From Nitrososphaerota archaeon (lineage in GTDB: Archaea; Thermoproteota; Nitrososphaeria; Nitrososphaerales; Gagatemarchaeaceae), in the NCBI GenBank assembly GCA_027886905.1, contig JAPCJO010000003.1:20801-84800 (forward strand): a stretch of DNA of 64,000 nt, read 5' to 3'. Both the position numbers and the translations under genes were made by a program. The notes below the pieces were generated by a model. The model ran no database searches, had not been told where the DNA came from, and saw nothing but the letters and a program-made list of their open reading frames with translations. Positions 15,542-24,648 of this stretch are shown piece by piece (the stretch's first letter is position 1; each line of letters starts with the position of its first letter).

Positions 15542-16192
15542 ATCCCGGATGAGAACGAGGAAGGGCCTGACGAAGGCCGCAGGGATTTCATCAAGTACTC
15601 CGCCGTAGCGTCCGCTGCGCTTGCGGTCGTGGGGGTAGCCGCGATAACAAAGTCGATCACGGTCGCCGCCGAGGCGCCGGCGACAGCCGCGGCCTCCGGA
15701 TTCCCGAAGGTCATGATAGCGACCGTCAGCAGCCTGCAGGTGAACGTGCCGGTCACCTTCAACTATCCGCTGGACAACGAGGCGAGCCTCCTGGTCAAGG
15801 TGGGGCAGAAGGCCCAAGGAGGAGTCGGTCCCGACGGGGACATAGTCGCCTTTAGCAATATCTGTCAGCATCTAGGGTGCATCTACGGCTTCCAGGCGCC
15901 GGGCACGTCGCCGCCCTGCGAACCTTCCTTCGTCGCGAAGATACCCCAAGGATACTGCTGCTGCCACGGCAGTCAGTACGACCTCCTCACCGGCGCCACG
16001 GTGATAGGAGGGCCCGCGCCCCGGCCGGTCCCGCAAGTGATACTCGAGGTGGACTCGTCCGGGAACATCTATGCCACCGGGATGAACCCACCTACCATAT
16101 TCGGACACGGGACGGCGGGGTCTAGCGACGTCAGCCAAGACCTCACTGGCGGGGCGCTAGTCTCGGCGACGACCTCAGGGAGTTCTGGCTAG
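15542..16192 (+). CDS. Rieske iron-sulfur protein with Tat signal
   Basis: Rieske 2Fe-2S subunit of a bc-type complex, transferring electrons from quinol bound at cytochrome b. Cluster ligands: 'CQHLGC' and 'CCCHGS'. The ORF track starts at GTG 15629, but the same frame is open upstream and encodes a twin-arginine signal ('GRRDFIKYSAVASAALAVVG'), so translation must begin earlier. The frame opens after TGA 15532-15534 and contains no ATG, GTG or TTG before the RR motif. ATC 15542 lies 10 nt after GGAG, and a frameshift from ATG 15549 is the alternative. The start given here is therefore provisional. Followed after 1 nt by cytochrome b. Confidence 0.88.
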   Translation: MPDENEEGPDEGRRDFIKYSAVASAALAVVGVAAITKSITVAAEAPATAAASGFPKVMIATVSSLQVNVPVTFNYPLDNEASLLVKVGQKAQGGVGPDGDIVAFSNICQHLGCIYGFQAPGTSPPCEPSFVAKIPQGYCCCHGSQYDLLTGATVIGGPAPRPVPQVILEVDSSGNIYATGMNPPTIFGHGTAGSSDVSQDLTGGALVSATTSGSSG

Positions 16193-16193
16193 G

Positions 16194-17744
16194 ATGGGGC
16201 AAGAGGAAGGGCAGCAGGAGCACAGGAAGGTAGAGGAGGCGGAGGAGGCAGTCAAGACCAGGATGGAGCGTCTGGCGAACTTCATCTCCTCTCGGACAGG
16301 GGCGACCTACCCGCTTTTCCGCCCGGTCCCTGAGTTCTCTCTCAACCCGTTCTACTGGCTCGGCGCTCTTTCGGTGGTCGCCTTCATCATCCAAGGGGTC
16401 ACCGGCCTGATAATGGCGCTATACTACATACCCACTGAGGCCTCTGCCTACACGACGACCCAGTACATCTTCAAGAGCGTCTACTTCGGCCAGTTCTTGG
16501 AGACAATCCACCTCTACACCGCGTACGCGATGATCATGCTGGCATTCATGCACATGATGAGGGGCTACTTCGTCTCGGTCCACAAGAAGCCGCGCGAGAT
16601 AATGTGGATGGTGGGGATGATAATGGGCTTCGTGACTCTCGGCTTTGGGTTCACAGGATACCTGCTCCCCTACACCGTGATCTCCACGTCCGCCTCTGAC
16701 GTGGGGATCGGGATGATGGCGGCGCTCCCCACGCCCATCGCCAACCTGGCGAACTTCCTGGTGGTGGGAACCGGCGGGACCGCTTCCGAGCTCCTGCGCT
16801 TCTACGACCTCCACGTCATAGTGCTACCGGCGGTGCTTCTGGGCCTCCTCGCGGTCAAGATGATGATGCTCGAGACCCACGGGGTCGCCGAGCCCGTCAC
16901 CGGGTCTCTCACGGCGCGGCTCAAGAAGACGCTGCCGATCTTCCCCGACGTCACCGTCTACCTCCTCGAGCTCGCCATGATCTTCGGGGTCGGAATGCTG
17001 CTGATTTCGGCGCTCTTCCCCATCCAGCTCGGGCCTGAGTACACGCCTCAAGCCGCTGCGGCGATCGCGGCCCAGCCTGACTGGTACTTCCTCTGGCTCT
17101 ACCAGATACTCAAGATACAGATATTCGAGACGGCGGGCCTTCCCATAGCTCTCACGTTTGCCTCAGCGGTCTTTATCGTGTTGGTACTGCTTCCGTTCAT
17201 CGACAAGGGGCAAGACCGGAGGATACTCGACCGCCCGAAGTTCGTCACGCTGGGGGCGGTGTTCATCGCGGAGCTGGTGGTGCTCGCAGCCTGGGGTCTC
17301 GTGACTCCGGGCCAGATAATCCCGAACCTCACCGCGGTCGAGGTGCTCGGAGGGACCGCCCTGGTCGTCGTCCTGGCTATCGCCGGGGTTTACGCCGCGG
17401 TCAGGCCCACAGGCCCGATGGCCGGGCCTGCTTCCCCTCCCTCGCCGTCCGGCCCCGCGAGCGGTCCCGTCCACCGCTTCTACGAGGGGAAGTGGATGGG
17501 CCTTGGGATGTCGGCGCTGATGGGGTTCGGAGCGCTGGGCATAGGGATCTCGGTCGACTCCGTCGTGCAGATGGTCGAGTTCGGGATAACGACCCCGATG
17601 CTCGTCCGATTCAGCGCCGCGGCGTGCCTGATGATCGGCGTCGTCACCTTTGCGTTCTTGGGGCTTCGCTGGATGGGCAGGCGGGTGGCCGGTCAGGACG
17701 GCATCCAGTCAAACGAGGTGCGGGGCAAGCTTGGACTCGACTGA
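16194..17744 (+). CDS. Cytochrome b (bc/b6-type) membrane subunit
   Basis: A 516-aa polytopic subunit. The N-terminal four-helix core carries two His pairs that ligate haems bL and bH: 'ETIHLYTAYAMIMLAFMH' and 'DLHVIVLPA...MLETHG'. The region after residue 280 ('QPDWYFLWLYQILK') corresponds to the subunit-IV/Qo part, with PDWY in place of the common PEWY. Additional TM helices follow a Pro/Ser-rich linker near residue 410, an extension beyond classical cytochrome b. It oxidises quinol together with the Rieske protein directly upstream. No cytochrome c1 or c gene lies nearby, so a blue-copper or other acceptor is likely elsewhere. Confidence 0.92.
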   Translation: MGQEEGQQEHRKVEEAEEAVKTRMERLANFISSRTGATYPLFRPVPEFSLNPFYWLGALSVVAFIIQGVTGLIMALYYIPTEASAYTTTQYIFKSVYFGQFLETIHLYTAYAMIMLAFMHMMRGYFVSVHKKPREIMWMVGMIMGFVTLGFGFTGYLLPYTVISTSASDVGIGMMAALPTPIANLANFLVVGTGGTASELLRFYDLHVIVLPAVLLGLLAVKMMMLETHGVAEPVTGSLTARLKKTLPIFPDVTVYLLELAMIFGVGMLLISALFPIQLGPEYTPQAAAAIAAQPDWYFLWLYQILKIQIFETAGLPIALTFASAVFIVLVLLPFIDKGQDRRILDRPKFVTLGAVFIAELVVLAAWGLVTPGQIIPNLTAVEVLGGTALVVVLAIAGVYAAVRPTGPMAGPASPPSPSGPASGPVHRFYEGKWMGLGMSALMGFGALGIGISVDSVVQMVEFGITTPMLVRFSAAACLMIGVVTFAFLGLRWMGRRVAGQDGIQSNEVRGKLGLD

Positions 17745-17991
17745 GAGGGTCGCTGTCCCGCTGCTCATGGTGCAGACCGCCTCGGTCATCCTCCTCTGGA
17801 GCCTCGACACGCTGTCGGTGGTAGACCAGAAGATATTCGCCCTATTCCTCGGGGCCGACTTCCTCTCCTTCGGCCTGATGGCGCACCTCTACCTTAACAT
17901 GAAGACCGACTCGAAGACCAGCGGCACCACACTCATGGCGTGGGGGCTCGTGATCCTCATCTTGTTCGTGGCCGGCTTCATCGTCACCTGA
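17731..17991 (+). CDS. Small three-TM protein linked to cytochrome b
   Basis: The track begins at 17650 inside cytochrome b. TTG 17731 is a better start because it overlaps the cytochrome b stop by 14 nt and precedes the first hydrophobic helix. 86 aa with three TM segments ('AVPLLMVQTASVILLWSL', 'IFALFLGADFLSFGLMAHLY', 'LMAWGLVILILFVAGFIV'). No cofactor motif. Probably an accessory subunit of the cytochrome complex, inferred from operon position. Confidence 0.55.
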   Translation: MDSTERVAVPLLMVQTASVILLWSLDTLSVVDQKIFALFLGADFLSFGLMAHLYLNMKTDSKTSGTTLMAWGLVILILFVAGFIVT

Positions 17992-18050
17992 GGGTCGCCT
18001 TCGCGAGGTCAGAAGGGGCCTCTCGGTCCGCACGTGCGGTCTTCCATCGC

Positions 18051-18575
18051 TCAGGATGCCCAGGGAGGTTTCGGCAAGGCGGCTTGCCACTCTGCGAGCT
18101 CTTTGAACATCTTGCCCATCTCCTTGTCGCCGCTCTGGAGGAGGAAGACGTAGGACGCCAAGACCTCGTCGCTCAGCTTCTCCGTGAGCTTCGGTCGCCC
18201 AAAGTCGTACCTCTCGACGATCTCGATTCCCTTGTCGAAAGTGGGGCTGGAGATGTATCGCTTGAACGCGGCGGCTTCTTTCGGCCACTGGGACGACATC
18301 TCCTCCCTGATCCCTGAGAAGAGGTTTCCTATCTCCGCCCGGACTGCTGGCGTGATCTCGTTCTTGAGCTCCTTTTCGACGCCTCCGTCCCCCGACTTCG
18401 CCCCCCGAGCGAGCACGTCCGCCAGCGCGCCGGCGCCCTCGGAGAGCGCCTCAGTCATGTGCTCTGCGATGGCGGAGAAGGCCTCCTCGAACATCCCCAT
18501 GAATATCATCGAGTGGTTCATGATGAGGTTCTCTAGCTTCTCATCCCTGGCGCGGGTGGGCATTCGCTTGGCCAT
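18051..18575 (-). CDS. Unrecognised helical soluble protein
   Basis: A 174-aa, mostly helical acidic/basic protein with no TM segment, no cysteine and no motif I recognise. Segments such as 'IFMGMFEEAFSAIAEHMTEAL' and 'LSDEVLASYVFLLQSGDKEMG' suggest an amphipathic helical bundle. It sits convergently after the cytochrome operon and downstream of the MFS transporter gene, with which it shares strand; the gap is about 56 nt. It could belong to the transporter unit. Confidence 0.6.
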   Translation of the reverse strand: MAKRMPTRARDEKLENLIMNHSMIFMGMFEEAFSAIAEHMTEALSEGAGALADVLARGAKSGDGGVEKELKNEITPAVRAEIGNLFSGIREEMSSQWPKEAAAFKRYISSPTFDKGIEIVERYDFGRPKLTEKLSDEVLASYVFLLQSGDKEMGKMFKELAEWQAALPKPPWAS

Positions 18576-18631
18576 GGCGGAGGCGCACCCTCAAGGCCGT
18601 AAATGCGTTTGGTGGGGAGGCCGGCCCGCGC

Positions 18632-20161
18632 TCACGCTGGCGGCTTGGTCGGGGGCTGGGCCGGGGGCTTAGCCATGTCCCTGAAGGTGTAGTTCTTGGC
18701 CGCCGCGCTCAGAATCACGACCACGATCGTCAGGACAAGGCCGACGCCGAAGACGATGTCGAAGGCGGTCGCGTTGGGAAGATAGTGGCCCGTCTCGACC
18801 GTGCGGCCGCCGACCACCGCGGTCACTTGAGAGGTGTAGCTCGCCATTATCGCGGTCGCGACCACCGGGCCGATCGCCCCGCCGAGGTTCCTCAGCATGG
18901 TGTTGAACCCCAGGCCCACGCCGATGGTCTCCCGCGGCAGCGAGAGGGATATCATGTTGACGATGGGGATTATGATGCAGACTATCCCCACCAGCGAGAA
19001 GACCAGGTCGAGCGAGAGGTCTAGGGACGTCGCCCTGTTGAGTATGAAGAGTGTGAGTCCAAGTCCCATCGAGATGCACGCGACGAAGAGCATCGGCCGC
19101 GGCCCGAAGCGCGCCACCGCCCTTCCTGCGAGGGGCCCCGCCACCAGCATGGCCAGCGTCGCTGGGGCTAGGGTGAGGCCGGTGGCGACCACCCCGAGGG
19201 TGAGCCCGAAGGGCGTGGGCAGCTCCGCGTAGTAGATTATCGCGAAGAAGAGCAGGAACATCACGATGCCCGACACCAGGCCCACCAGGTTGGCGACCAG
19301 GACGTTCCTTATCCGGAGAAGGTCCAACCTGATGAGCGGCTCAGCAACCTTGGTCTCGAAGTAGAAGAAGAACAGGGAGAGGAATATCCCAGGCAGGAGG
19401 AAGGCGATCTCCTCTGAGTTGAGCCAGCCGAGGGACGGGCCCTCGGTGGCGTAGATTAGGAGCAGCGTCACTCCCGACATGAGGATGCCGGCGCCGAGGA
19501 AATCTACCTTGTGCTTGGCGCGGGGGACGTCCTTCCTGATGACCTTCAGGACTATCACGAAGAGGACGATGCTCAGCACGAATGCGCTGTGGAAGGCATA
19601 CTGCCATCCCAGATCCTGGACTACCTCGGAGCCTATTATCAGTCCCGCCGCCGCCCCTATCGCGAAGGTCCCGCTGATGATGCCCTGCGCCCCGGCTATC
19701 TTGTCCCTGGGGAAGGTGTCGGTGATTATCGCGAGGCCCAGGGGCACGATGGCGAAGCCGACCCCCTGGACGGCGCGCGCGAATAGGAGGAAGTAGATGG
19801 AAGGCGAGAAGCCAGCTATGCCGACGCCGAAGGTGTAGAATACCAAAGAGACCAGGACCATCCTCTTCTTTCCGTAGTTGTCCCCGAGCCGCCCGAAGAG
19901 GGGCGCGACCGCGCTACCGACAATCAGGAAGGCCGAGGTGATCCACGAGGCGATGGTGGCGGTGGTCGCGAAGTCCTTCTGGATGACCGGGACGCCGGGG
20001 ATGACCATGGTCTCAACGTAATTCACCAAGAGCGCCACCGCCGTGACGACCAGTAGAACCCTGGTCGGGTACTTCGAGTCCTTCACCGCGTTCGGCCCGG
20101 GAGCGGCGCCCACGTTGCCGCCCGGCGGGGGGGAAGGGCCAGGTCCGCTTTCCATGTCCAA
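18632..20161 (-). CDS. MFS transporter, DHA2 (EmrB/QacA) type
   Basis: A 509-aa, 14-helix major facilitator. The N-terminus is proline/glycine rich. Motif A is 'GRLGDNYGKKRM' after TM2, and 'RAVQGVGFAIVPLGLA' in TM4 is the antiporter motif region. Expected to export drugs or metabolites in exchange for protons. Divergent from the F420-linked reductase gene at 20261. The C-terminus repeats PP-T/A-KPP. The substrate is unknown. Confidence 0.88.
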   Translation of the reverse strand: MDMESGPGPSPPPGGNVGAAPGPNAVKDSKYPTRVLLVVTAVALLVNYVETMVIPGVPVIQKDFATTATIASWITSAFLIVGSAVAPLFGRLGDNYGKKRMVLVSLVFYTFGVGIAGFSPSIYFLLFARAVQGVGFAIVPLGLAIITDTFPRDKIAGAQGIISGTFAIGAAAGLIIGSEVVQDLGWQYAFHSAFVLSIVLFVIVLKVIRKDVPRAKHKVDFLGAGILMSGVTLLLIYATEGPSLGWLNSEEIAFLLPGIFLSLFFFYFETKVAEPLIRLDLLRIRNVLVANLVGLVSGIVMFLLFFAIIYYAELPTPFGLTLGVVATGLTLAPATLAMLVAGPLAGRAVARFGPRPMLFVACISMGLGLTLFILNRATSLDLSLDLVFSLVGIVCIIIPIVNMISLSLPRETIGVGLGFNTMLRNLGGAIGPVVATAIMASYTSQVTAVVGGRTVETGHYLPNATAFDIVFGVGLVLTIVVVILSAAAKNYTFRDMAKPPAQPPTKPPA

Positions 20162-20260
20162 GCCACCGGCAAAAGGGCCCCCATTTAACCTGAGCCCATC
20201 GAGTCAGCCCGGGCGGCCGCTGCCGCAGAGCTTAATACGAATCGCTGGCCTTCGACCCTC

Positions 20261-20905
20261 GTGCAAGTAGGTGTCCTCGGAACTGGAGACGTCGGGGGGA
20301 GGCTCGCCTCGAAGCTTGTCTCGCTGGGCCACGAAGTGAAGATGGGGTCGCGGACCGCCCAGAACGCGAAGGCCGCGGAGTGGACGAAGGCCAACGGGCC
20401 GAAGGCCTCAGCCGGGACCTTCGCCGACGCGGCGAAGTTCGGTGAGGTCGTCTTCAACTGCACGGCGGGCTCGGTGTCCCTCGAGGCGCTGAAGCTGGCC
20501 GGCGCCAAGAACCTCGCGGGGAAGGTGCTCGTGGACGTGGCGAACCCGCTCGACTTCTCCAAGGGCATGCCGCCCACACTCACGGTCTGCAACACGGACT
20601 CCCTCGGCGAGCAGATCCAGCGCGCGTTCCCCGACGCGAGGGTCGTGAAGGCCCTGAACACCATGGGGAACGAGCTGATGGTCAACCCTGGCCTCGTCCC
20701 GGGCGAGCACGACACCTTCGTGTGCGGGAACGACCCCCAGGCCAAGGCGAAGGTGGTCGAGATGCTCCGCGCGTTCGGGTGGAAGAGCCCCATAGACCTG
20801 GGAGACATAACCGCGGCGAGGGGGCTGGAGATGGTGCTCCCCGTCTGGGTCCGTCTCATGGTGACTCTCAAGACTCGCAACTTCAACTTCAAAATAGCAA
20901 GATGA
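20261..20905 (+). CDS. NADPH:F420 reductase-like protein
   Basis: A 214-aa Rossmann protein of the F420-dependent NADP oxidoreductase family. The N-terminal 'GVLGTGDVGGRLASKL' is the dinucleotide-binding turn, followed by 'KMGSRTAQNAKA', where the arginine is suited to the NADP phosphate. 'VVKALNTMGNELMVNP' is the usual family core. It would exchange hydride between F420 and NADP. Many homologues have other redox roles, so the cofactor assignment is family-level. GTG start. Translationally coupled to the VOC gene (ATGA overlap). Confidence 0.8.
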   Translation: MQVGVLGTGDVGGRLASKLVSLGHEVKMGSRTAQNAKAAEWTKANGPKASAGTFADAAKFGEVVFNCTAGSVSLEALKLAGAKNLAGKVLVDVANPLDFSKGMPPTLTVCNTDSLGEQIQRAFPDARVVKALNTMGNELMVNPGLVPGEHDTFVCGNDPQAKAKVVEMLRAFGWKSPIDLGDITAARGLEMVLPVWVRLMVTLKTRNFNFKIAR

Positions 20906-21324
20906 GCAAGGGCAAGACGGCCACGAACCCGTTCAAGAGGCTGGTCTACGTCTACGTGGGGACCTCCGACTTCGACGGGGACCTCGACTACTACGGGAAC
21001 AAACTGGGGGCAAAGATGCTCTGGAACCTGAAGGCTTTCGGGGCCAGGGTCGCAGCCTTCGACCTCTGCGGCGAGCCGTACCTGCTGCTCGCCGACCACG
21101 TAAAGGCCCCGAGCAAGCGCCTCATCTATGAGGTGGAGGACCTCGAGAGGGCGGCCGACGAGCTGAAGGGCCGCGGGTGGAAGCCCGACGGCGGGAGCTT
21201 TGAGATCCCCGACGGCCCGTGCATCAACTTCAGGGACGAGAGCGGGAACGAATACGCGATACTCCAGATGAGCAGGCCCCACGTCCTCGAGGAGGAGTCC
21301 CGGAAAGGCGGCGGAAGGAAGTGA
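20902..21324 (+). CDS. VOC/glyoxalase-fold protein
   Basis: The track begins at 20722 inside the upstream gene. ATG 20902 overlaps its TGA and is the natural start. 140 aa with two beta-alpha-beta-beta-beta modules typical of the vicinal-oxygen-chelate superfamily: 'VYVYVGTSDFDGDLDYYGNKLGAKML' at the start and 'DGPCINFRDESGNEYAILQM' near the end, where the last E is the usual metal ligand. It may be a lyase, dioxygenase or binding protein; the substrate is unknown. Confidence 0.8.
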   Translation: MSKGKTATNPFKRLVYVYVGTSDFDGDLDYYGNKLGAKMLWNLKAFGARVAAFDLCGEPYLLLADHVKAPSKRLIYEVEDLERAADELKGRGWKPDGGSFEIPDGPCINFRDESGNEYAILQMSRPHVLEEESRKGGGRK

Positions 21325-21331
21325 GCCGGGC

Positions 21332-22003
21332 TCAGCCCAGGCCTGAGTAGGCCGCCCCCACGAACCCGGCCATGTCGCCCTCCGCGGACGGAAGCGAGGA
21401 GGACGCCGCGAGGTGGACCTGGATGTAGACGTTACCCTTCGTGCAGACACCGTTTGCGACGTATATCGCTCCCTCTGGGTCGCTCTCGGCGTATCCGTAG
21501 CAGACGCCGTACCGTTGGTAGCCCGCGAGCGTTGAGGTGGCGTCCGAGTAGCCTGAGAGGGCCTTCGCGTTGGATATGACGCTGGTGATGTACGTCTGGG
21601 CGGAGGCCGGGGAGCCGAACACGATTATGGTCATGTTCGCAAGGGCTCCCCCCGGGTTCGAGTAGAGCGCTTCCGCTGCGCTGACGAGGCCCGACTCGTT
21701 GGCGTTGAGCTCCCTTGACGACCCCTGCGCGTACCCGGCCGGCAGGTAGTTCGCGGCGGAGGAGATGACCGAGGAGGCGAGCGCGCCGTAGGACGTCGAG
21801 GCCGTCGTCTCGACCGTGCTCGAGGCGGGCGGCGAGTTGAAGGTCCCCAGCCCGTAGAGGAGCAGGGCGAGGAAGAGGATGGACGCGATGCCTAGCGCGG
21901 CGAGATTTCGCCTGGCGCGCGGCGAGAGCTTCCCGACGCCGTCGGCGCTCGGGACTGGGTTCGGGGCGGTTCGGACAGAAGAGAGATACGGGACCGGAAG
22001 CAT
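21332..22003 (-). CDS. Membrane-anchored extracytoplasmic protein
   Basis: A 223-aa protein. A basic N-terminus ending 'LSPRARRNLAALG' is followed by one TM helix ('IASILFLALLLYGLGTF'). The remaining 165 residues are Ser/Thr/Ala-rich and presumably outside the cell, with two cysteines in the C-terminal part. A TATA-like CATTATAGAG lies about 35 nt before the ATG. No family recognised. Same topology as its neighbour 22120-23112. Confidence 0.6.
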   Translation of the reverse strand: MLPVPYLSSVRTAPNPVPSADGVGKLSPRARRNLAALGIASILFLALLLYGLGTFNSPPASSTVETTASTSYGALASSVISSAANYLPAGYAQGSSRELNANESGLVSAAEALYSNPGGALANMTIIVFGSPASAQTYITSVISNAKALSGYSDATSTLAGYQRYGVCYGYAESDPEGAIYVANGVCTKGNVYIQVHLAASSSLPSAEGDMAGFVGAAYSGLG

Positions 22004-22065
22004 TCAGGAGCCTCCAAGTTGAGGGAGAGGTTGACGCTCTATAATGCTATCGGCCTGGAGACGGA

Positions 22066-22105
22066 GAAAAAAAGAGGAAGGCCGGCGAGTTCGAACTCGC
22101 CGGGT
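22066..22105 (-). terminator. Palindromic terminator after the secreted-protein gene
   Basis: A 22-bp perfect palindrome (arms CCGGCGAGTTC and GAACTCGCCGG, 22082-22103) is followed on the minus strand by CTTCCTCTTTTTTTC. It lies 17 nt after the stop of the minus-strand gene ending at 22120, the expected place and form for an intrinsic terminator. Confidence 0.65.
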
Positions 22106-22119
22106 TCTGGTTCCGCGTG

Positions 22120-23112
22120 CTAGTTGTATGGGTTCTCGCTGACGACGTTGAAGTAGAGGAAGAGGTTGGAGTTGGCCGGGGAGGTCTCGGCTATTGCCGT
22201 CACGCCGGGGACAAGGACTTGCGTCTGCACTCCGCCGAAGGTGTCGTAGATGGGGTCGTTCTGGGTCGCGTTCGCGTTGGCCGTCGCGTCAGTCTTGGTT
22301 CCGAGAGCCGCCTGGATTGCCGATAGGCTGTTCAGGCAGTTGCCCGTGGGGTTGGAAAGGTCCGACTTGACGACCTGCGTGCACTGGCCGGTCACCGCGT
22401 TGGGCATGACGTTGGGGTCGAAGACGAGCACCGTCACCATGTACCAGGGAATCGATTGTGTCCCGTTGAAGCCGACCACGTGGTCGTGGGACGGCGTCGG
22501 TAGGACTCCCTCTGGGAGCCCGAAGACTCCGTTGGTTACGCCGATGTGCTGCTCCACCAGCGTGAAGTCTGGCGAGTAGATGTAGGTCGGGTGGTCAGGG
22601 CAGGCCGCTCCGGTTCCTCCGGCTCCGCACTGCGTGACCACGGTCTGGTTGTCGAAGACCGGGTACCCCTGCGCCGAGGCGCCGAGCTGGCCGACTCCGA
22701 AGATGGAGAGCCCCGCGTAGGCTGGGACGAGCACGAAGACCGGAGCTGCGTTCGCTACCGCGGTTGAGTTGCCGGCACCGACCTCACAGCCGGTATCCTT
22801 TGCCGCGTTCGTCGTCTCCGTGGCGTTGAACCCGAAGGACGCTAGGGAAGGGGTGCACTGGAAGTCTTGGCTGTATCCGAAGCTGACGGTGCCCGCGTTG
22901 AGGAACCCGCCGCTCTTCAGCGTCTGCATGACTGAGGCCGTCGACGAGGCGGCCATGGTCTCGGTGGTTGTTGAAATGGACGTCTCGGTCATGTTGGTCG
23001 ACGACTTCGTGGCGTAGAGGCCGAATCCTGCCGCCGCCACTATTATCAGAACGACCGTCACTGCTGCGAAAGTTGTTGTTGAAACTGCTAGTTTCCTGTT
23101 GTTGGTTTTCAT
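22120..23112 (-). CDS. Secreted/anchored protein with N-terminal TM
   Basis: The track starts at 23154, but a TATA box (CTAAATAAG, about 23131-23140) lies inside that extension, so the start is ATG 23112 ('MKTNNRKLAVSTTTF'), about 25 nt after the TATA, consistent with a leaderless mRNA. 330 aa: TM/signal helix 'FAAVTVVLIIVAAAGFGLYA', a Ser/Thr-rich linker, then an extracellular domain with six cysteines in two clusters and 'TPSHDHVVGFNGTQSIPWY'. No enzyme family is recognised; the conserved-looking HDH and paired cysteines hint at a metal- or disulfide-stabilised fold. Confidence 0.6.
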   Translation of the reverse strand: MKTNNRKLAVSTTTFAAVTVVLIIVAAAGFGLYATKSSTNMTETSISTTTETMAASSTASVMQTLKSGGFLNAGTVSFGYSQDFQCTPSLASFGFNATETTNAAKDTGCEVGAGNSTAVANAAPVFVLVPAYAGLSIFGVGQLGASAQGYPVFDNQTVVTQCGAGGTGAACPDHPTYIYSPDFTLVEQHIGVTNGVFGLPEGVLPTPSHDHVVGFNGTQSIPWYMVTVLVFDPNVMPNAVTGQCTQVVKSDLSNPTGNCLNSLSAIQAALGTKTDATANANATQNDPIYDTFGGVQTQVLVPGVTAIAETSPANSNLFLYFNVVSENPYN

Positions 23113-23220
23113 CGACAAATTTTCTCGCCGAAGCTTATTTAGAGAAATCCCCACATTAGACCCAAATCTCGCCCAGTTCTGGCGAGTCGTCTCCGCGCGC
23201 GAGCCGGTCGAGACGGGGGC

Positions 23221-24648
23221 TCAGGTCTCGACTTCGATGACTTGAGAGCAGACGACCTGCGGGGTGACCGCGCTTATGGTCAGCGCAACGCTCGGTCCGG
23301 AGGAGCTGCCGCTCGGGCGCTCCACCGTCATCGTCGACGAGTAGGAGCCGTTCCCCGAGGAGGGTGAGAAGGAGACCAAGAGGTCGGGGCCAGTTCCCTT
23401 GGAGTAGGTGAGAGTGCTTGGCGAGGTCCCCAGGACCCGGATTGAGACCGAGGAGTTTCCTCCGCTGGGCTCGTCCAGAGTAGTGCCGTTTGAGGGCGAC
23501 CCCACGACCACCTGGATGCCCAGCGCTGCGCCAGGGTCCACCGTCCCCACCTTTCCCGCGTAGAACTCCGTGAACCATGGGTGCCCGGAGGGGTCGAGGC
23601 CTATCGTGAGCGCGCCGCTGATGTTCGCGAGGGAGGCGACCCTCGTCGGTATCTCGTACTCCACCAGCGTCTGGTTGGAGGGAGTGAATCTCGCGATGGC
23701 GTTGCCGTAGTGCTCGTCAAACCAAACGTCGCCGTGGGGGTCGACCGCCACAAAGTAAGGCAGGGTCGAGGAGAGGCCGCTCGGGACGCTGGTTGAGATT
23801 ATGCGCGTGGAGTTTGTGGATGGATCAAGCTCGGCGATGTCGCTGCCGCCGTGCAGCGTCACCCACGCGTCGCCTTGGGAGTCCAGTGCTATCCCGGTCG
23901 GCGAGACAGCGCCTGTCAGGGGGTACTCGTGGAACGTCCCGTTGGCGAGCGAGCCGACGCTGTCTTCGTAGACCTCGGTGAACCAGATCGTGCCGTCCTT
24001 TCCGATGGCTATCCCCGCAGGCCCGGTGAGGCTCGTGGCCTGACCGGCGGGGGCGCCCGTGGGGACGGCGTACTCCCTGACGGCGCCAGAGGTCGTTATC
24101 TCCCCGATCTTCCCTCCGTCGATCTCGGTGAACCAGACGTTTCCGGCGCCGTCGACGGCGACCTGGTAGGGGGAAGCGAGAGGGGTGGGGACGTGGTATC
24201 GAGTGAAGCTTCCCGACGTGACGTTGAAGCTCCAGACGGAGTCGGCGAGCTGGTCGGTAAACCAGACCAGGTTTCTCGAGCTGTCCACCGCCAGCCCCCA
24301 CGACACTAGAGAGCCGTTCTCGCCAGGGATGCGGAACTCGTGGGTGGTCCCGTTGGCCGGGTCGAGCTCGCCTATCGCGTAGTCAGCGGCCAGCGTGAAC
24401 CAGATGTTCCCCCTCGAATCGGAAGCGATGGCGTTAGGGTCGGAGTCTGCGCCCGCGACCTGGTACTCGGTGATGTATCTAGACGCTTCGGGGCTCGAAG
24501 CAGCGACCGTCGTGAGGGCCGGGATAGGCCTGCCCGACCCGCCCGTCTGTCCCGACGAGGAGAGCCTCAGATAGGCTCCGGAGGCGAAAGCCAGCAGGGC
24601 GACCACGGCGACGGCCAGGACCACCCGGTTCCTCCGGACCTTGTCCAT
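23221..24648 (-). CDS. Secreted Vgb-like beta-propeller protein
   Basis: A 475-aa protein. An N-terminal signal/TM ('VVLAVAVVALLAFASGAYL') is followed by six to seven blades with the repeating signature 'GNIWFTL', 'GNVWFTEIDGGKIGEI', 'GTIWFTEVYEDSVGSL', 'GDVWFDEHYGNAIARF'. This is the streptogramin-lyase (virginiamycin B lyase)/SMP-30-like propeller repeat. A C-terminal beta-sandwich-like domain lies at about 375-475. In most genomes such propellers are not antibiotic lyases; a surface binding or hydrolytic role is equally likely. Transcribed towards the next secreted gene. Confidence 0.8.
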   Translation of the reverse strand: MDKVRRNRVVLAVAVVALLAFASGAYLRLSSSGQTGGSGRPIPALTTVAASSPEASRYITEYQVAGADSDPNAIASDSRGNIWFTLAADYAIGELDPANGTTHEFRIPGENGSLVSWGLAVDSSRNLVWFTDQLADSVWSFNVTSGSFTRYHVPTPLASPYQVAVDGAGNVWFTEIDGGKIGEITTSGAVREYAVPTGAPAGQATSLTGPAGIAIGKDGTIWFTEVYEDSVGSLANGTFHEYPLTGAVSPTGIALDSQGDAWVTLHGGSDIAELDPSTNSTRIISTSVPSGLSSTLPYFVAVDPHGDVWFDEHYGNAIARFTPSNQTLVEYEIPTRVASLANISGALTIGLDPSGHPWFTEFYAGKVGTVDPGAALGIQVVVGSPSNGTTLDEPSGGNSSVSIRVLGTSPSTLTYSKGTGPDLLVSFSPSSGNGSYSSTMTVERPSGSSSGPSVALTISAVTPQVVCSQVIEVET

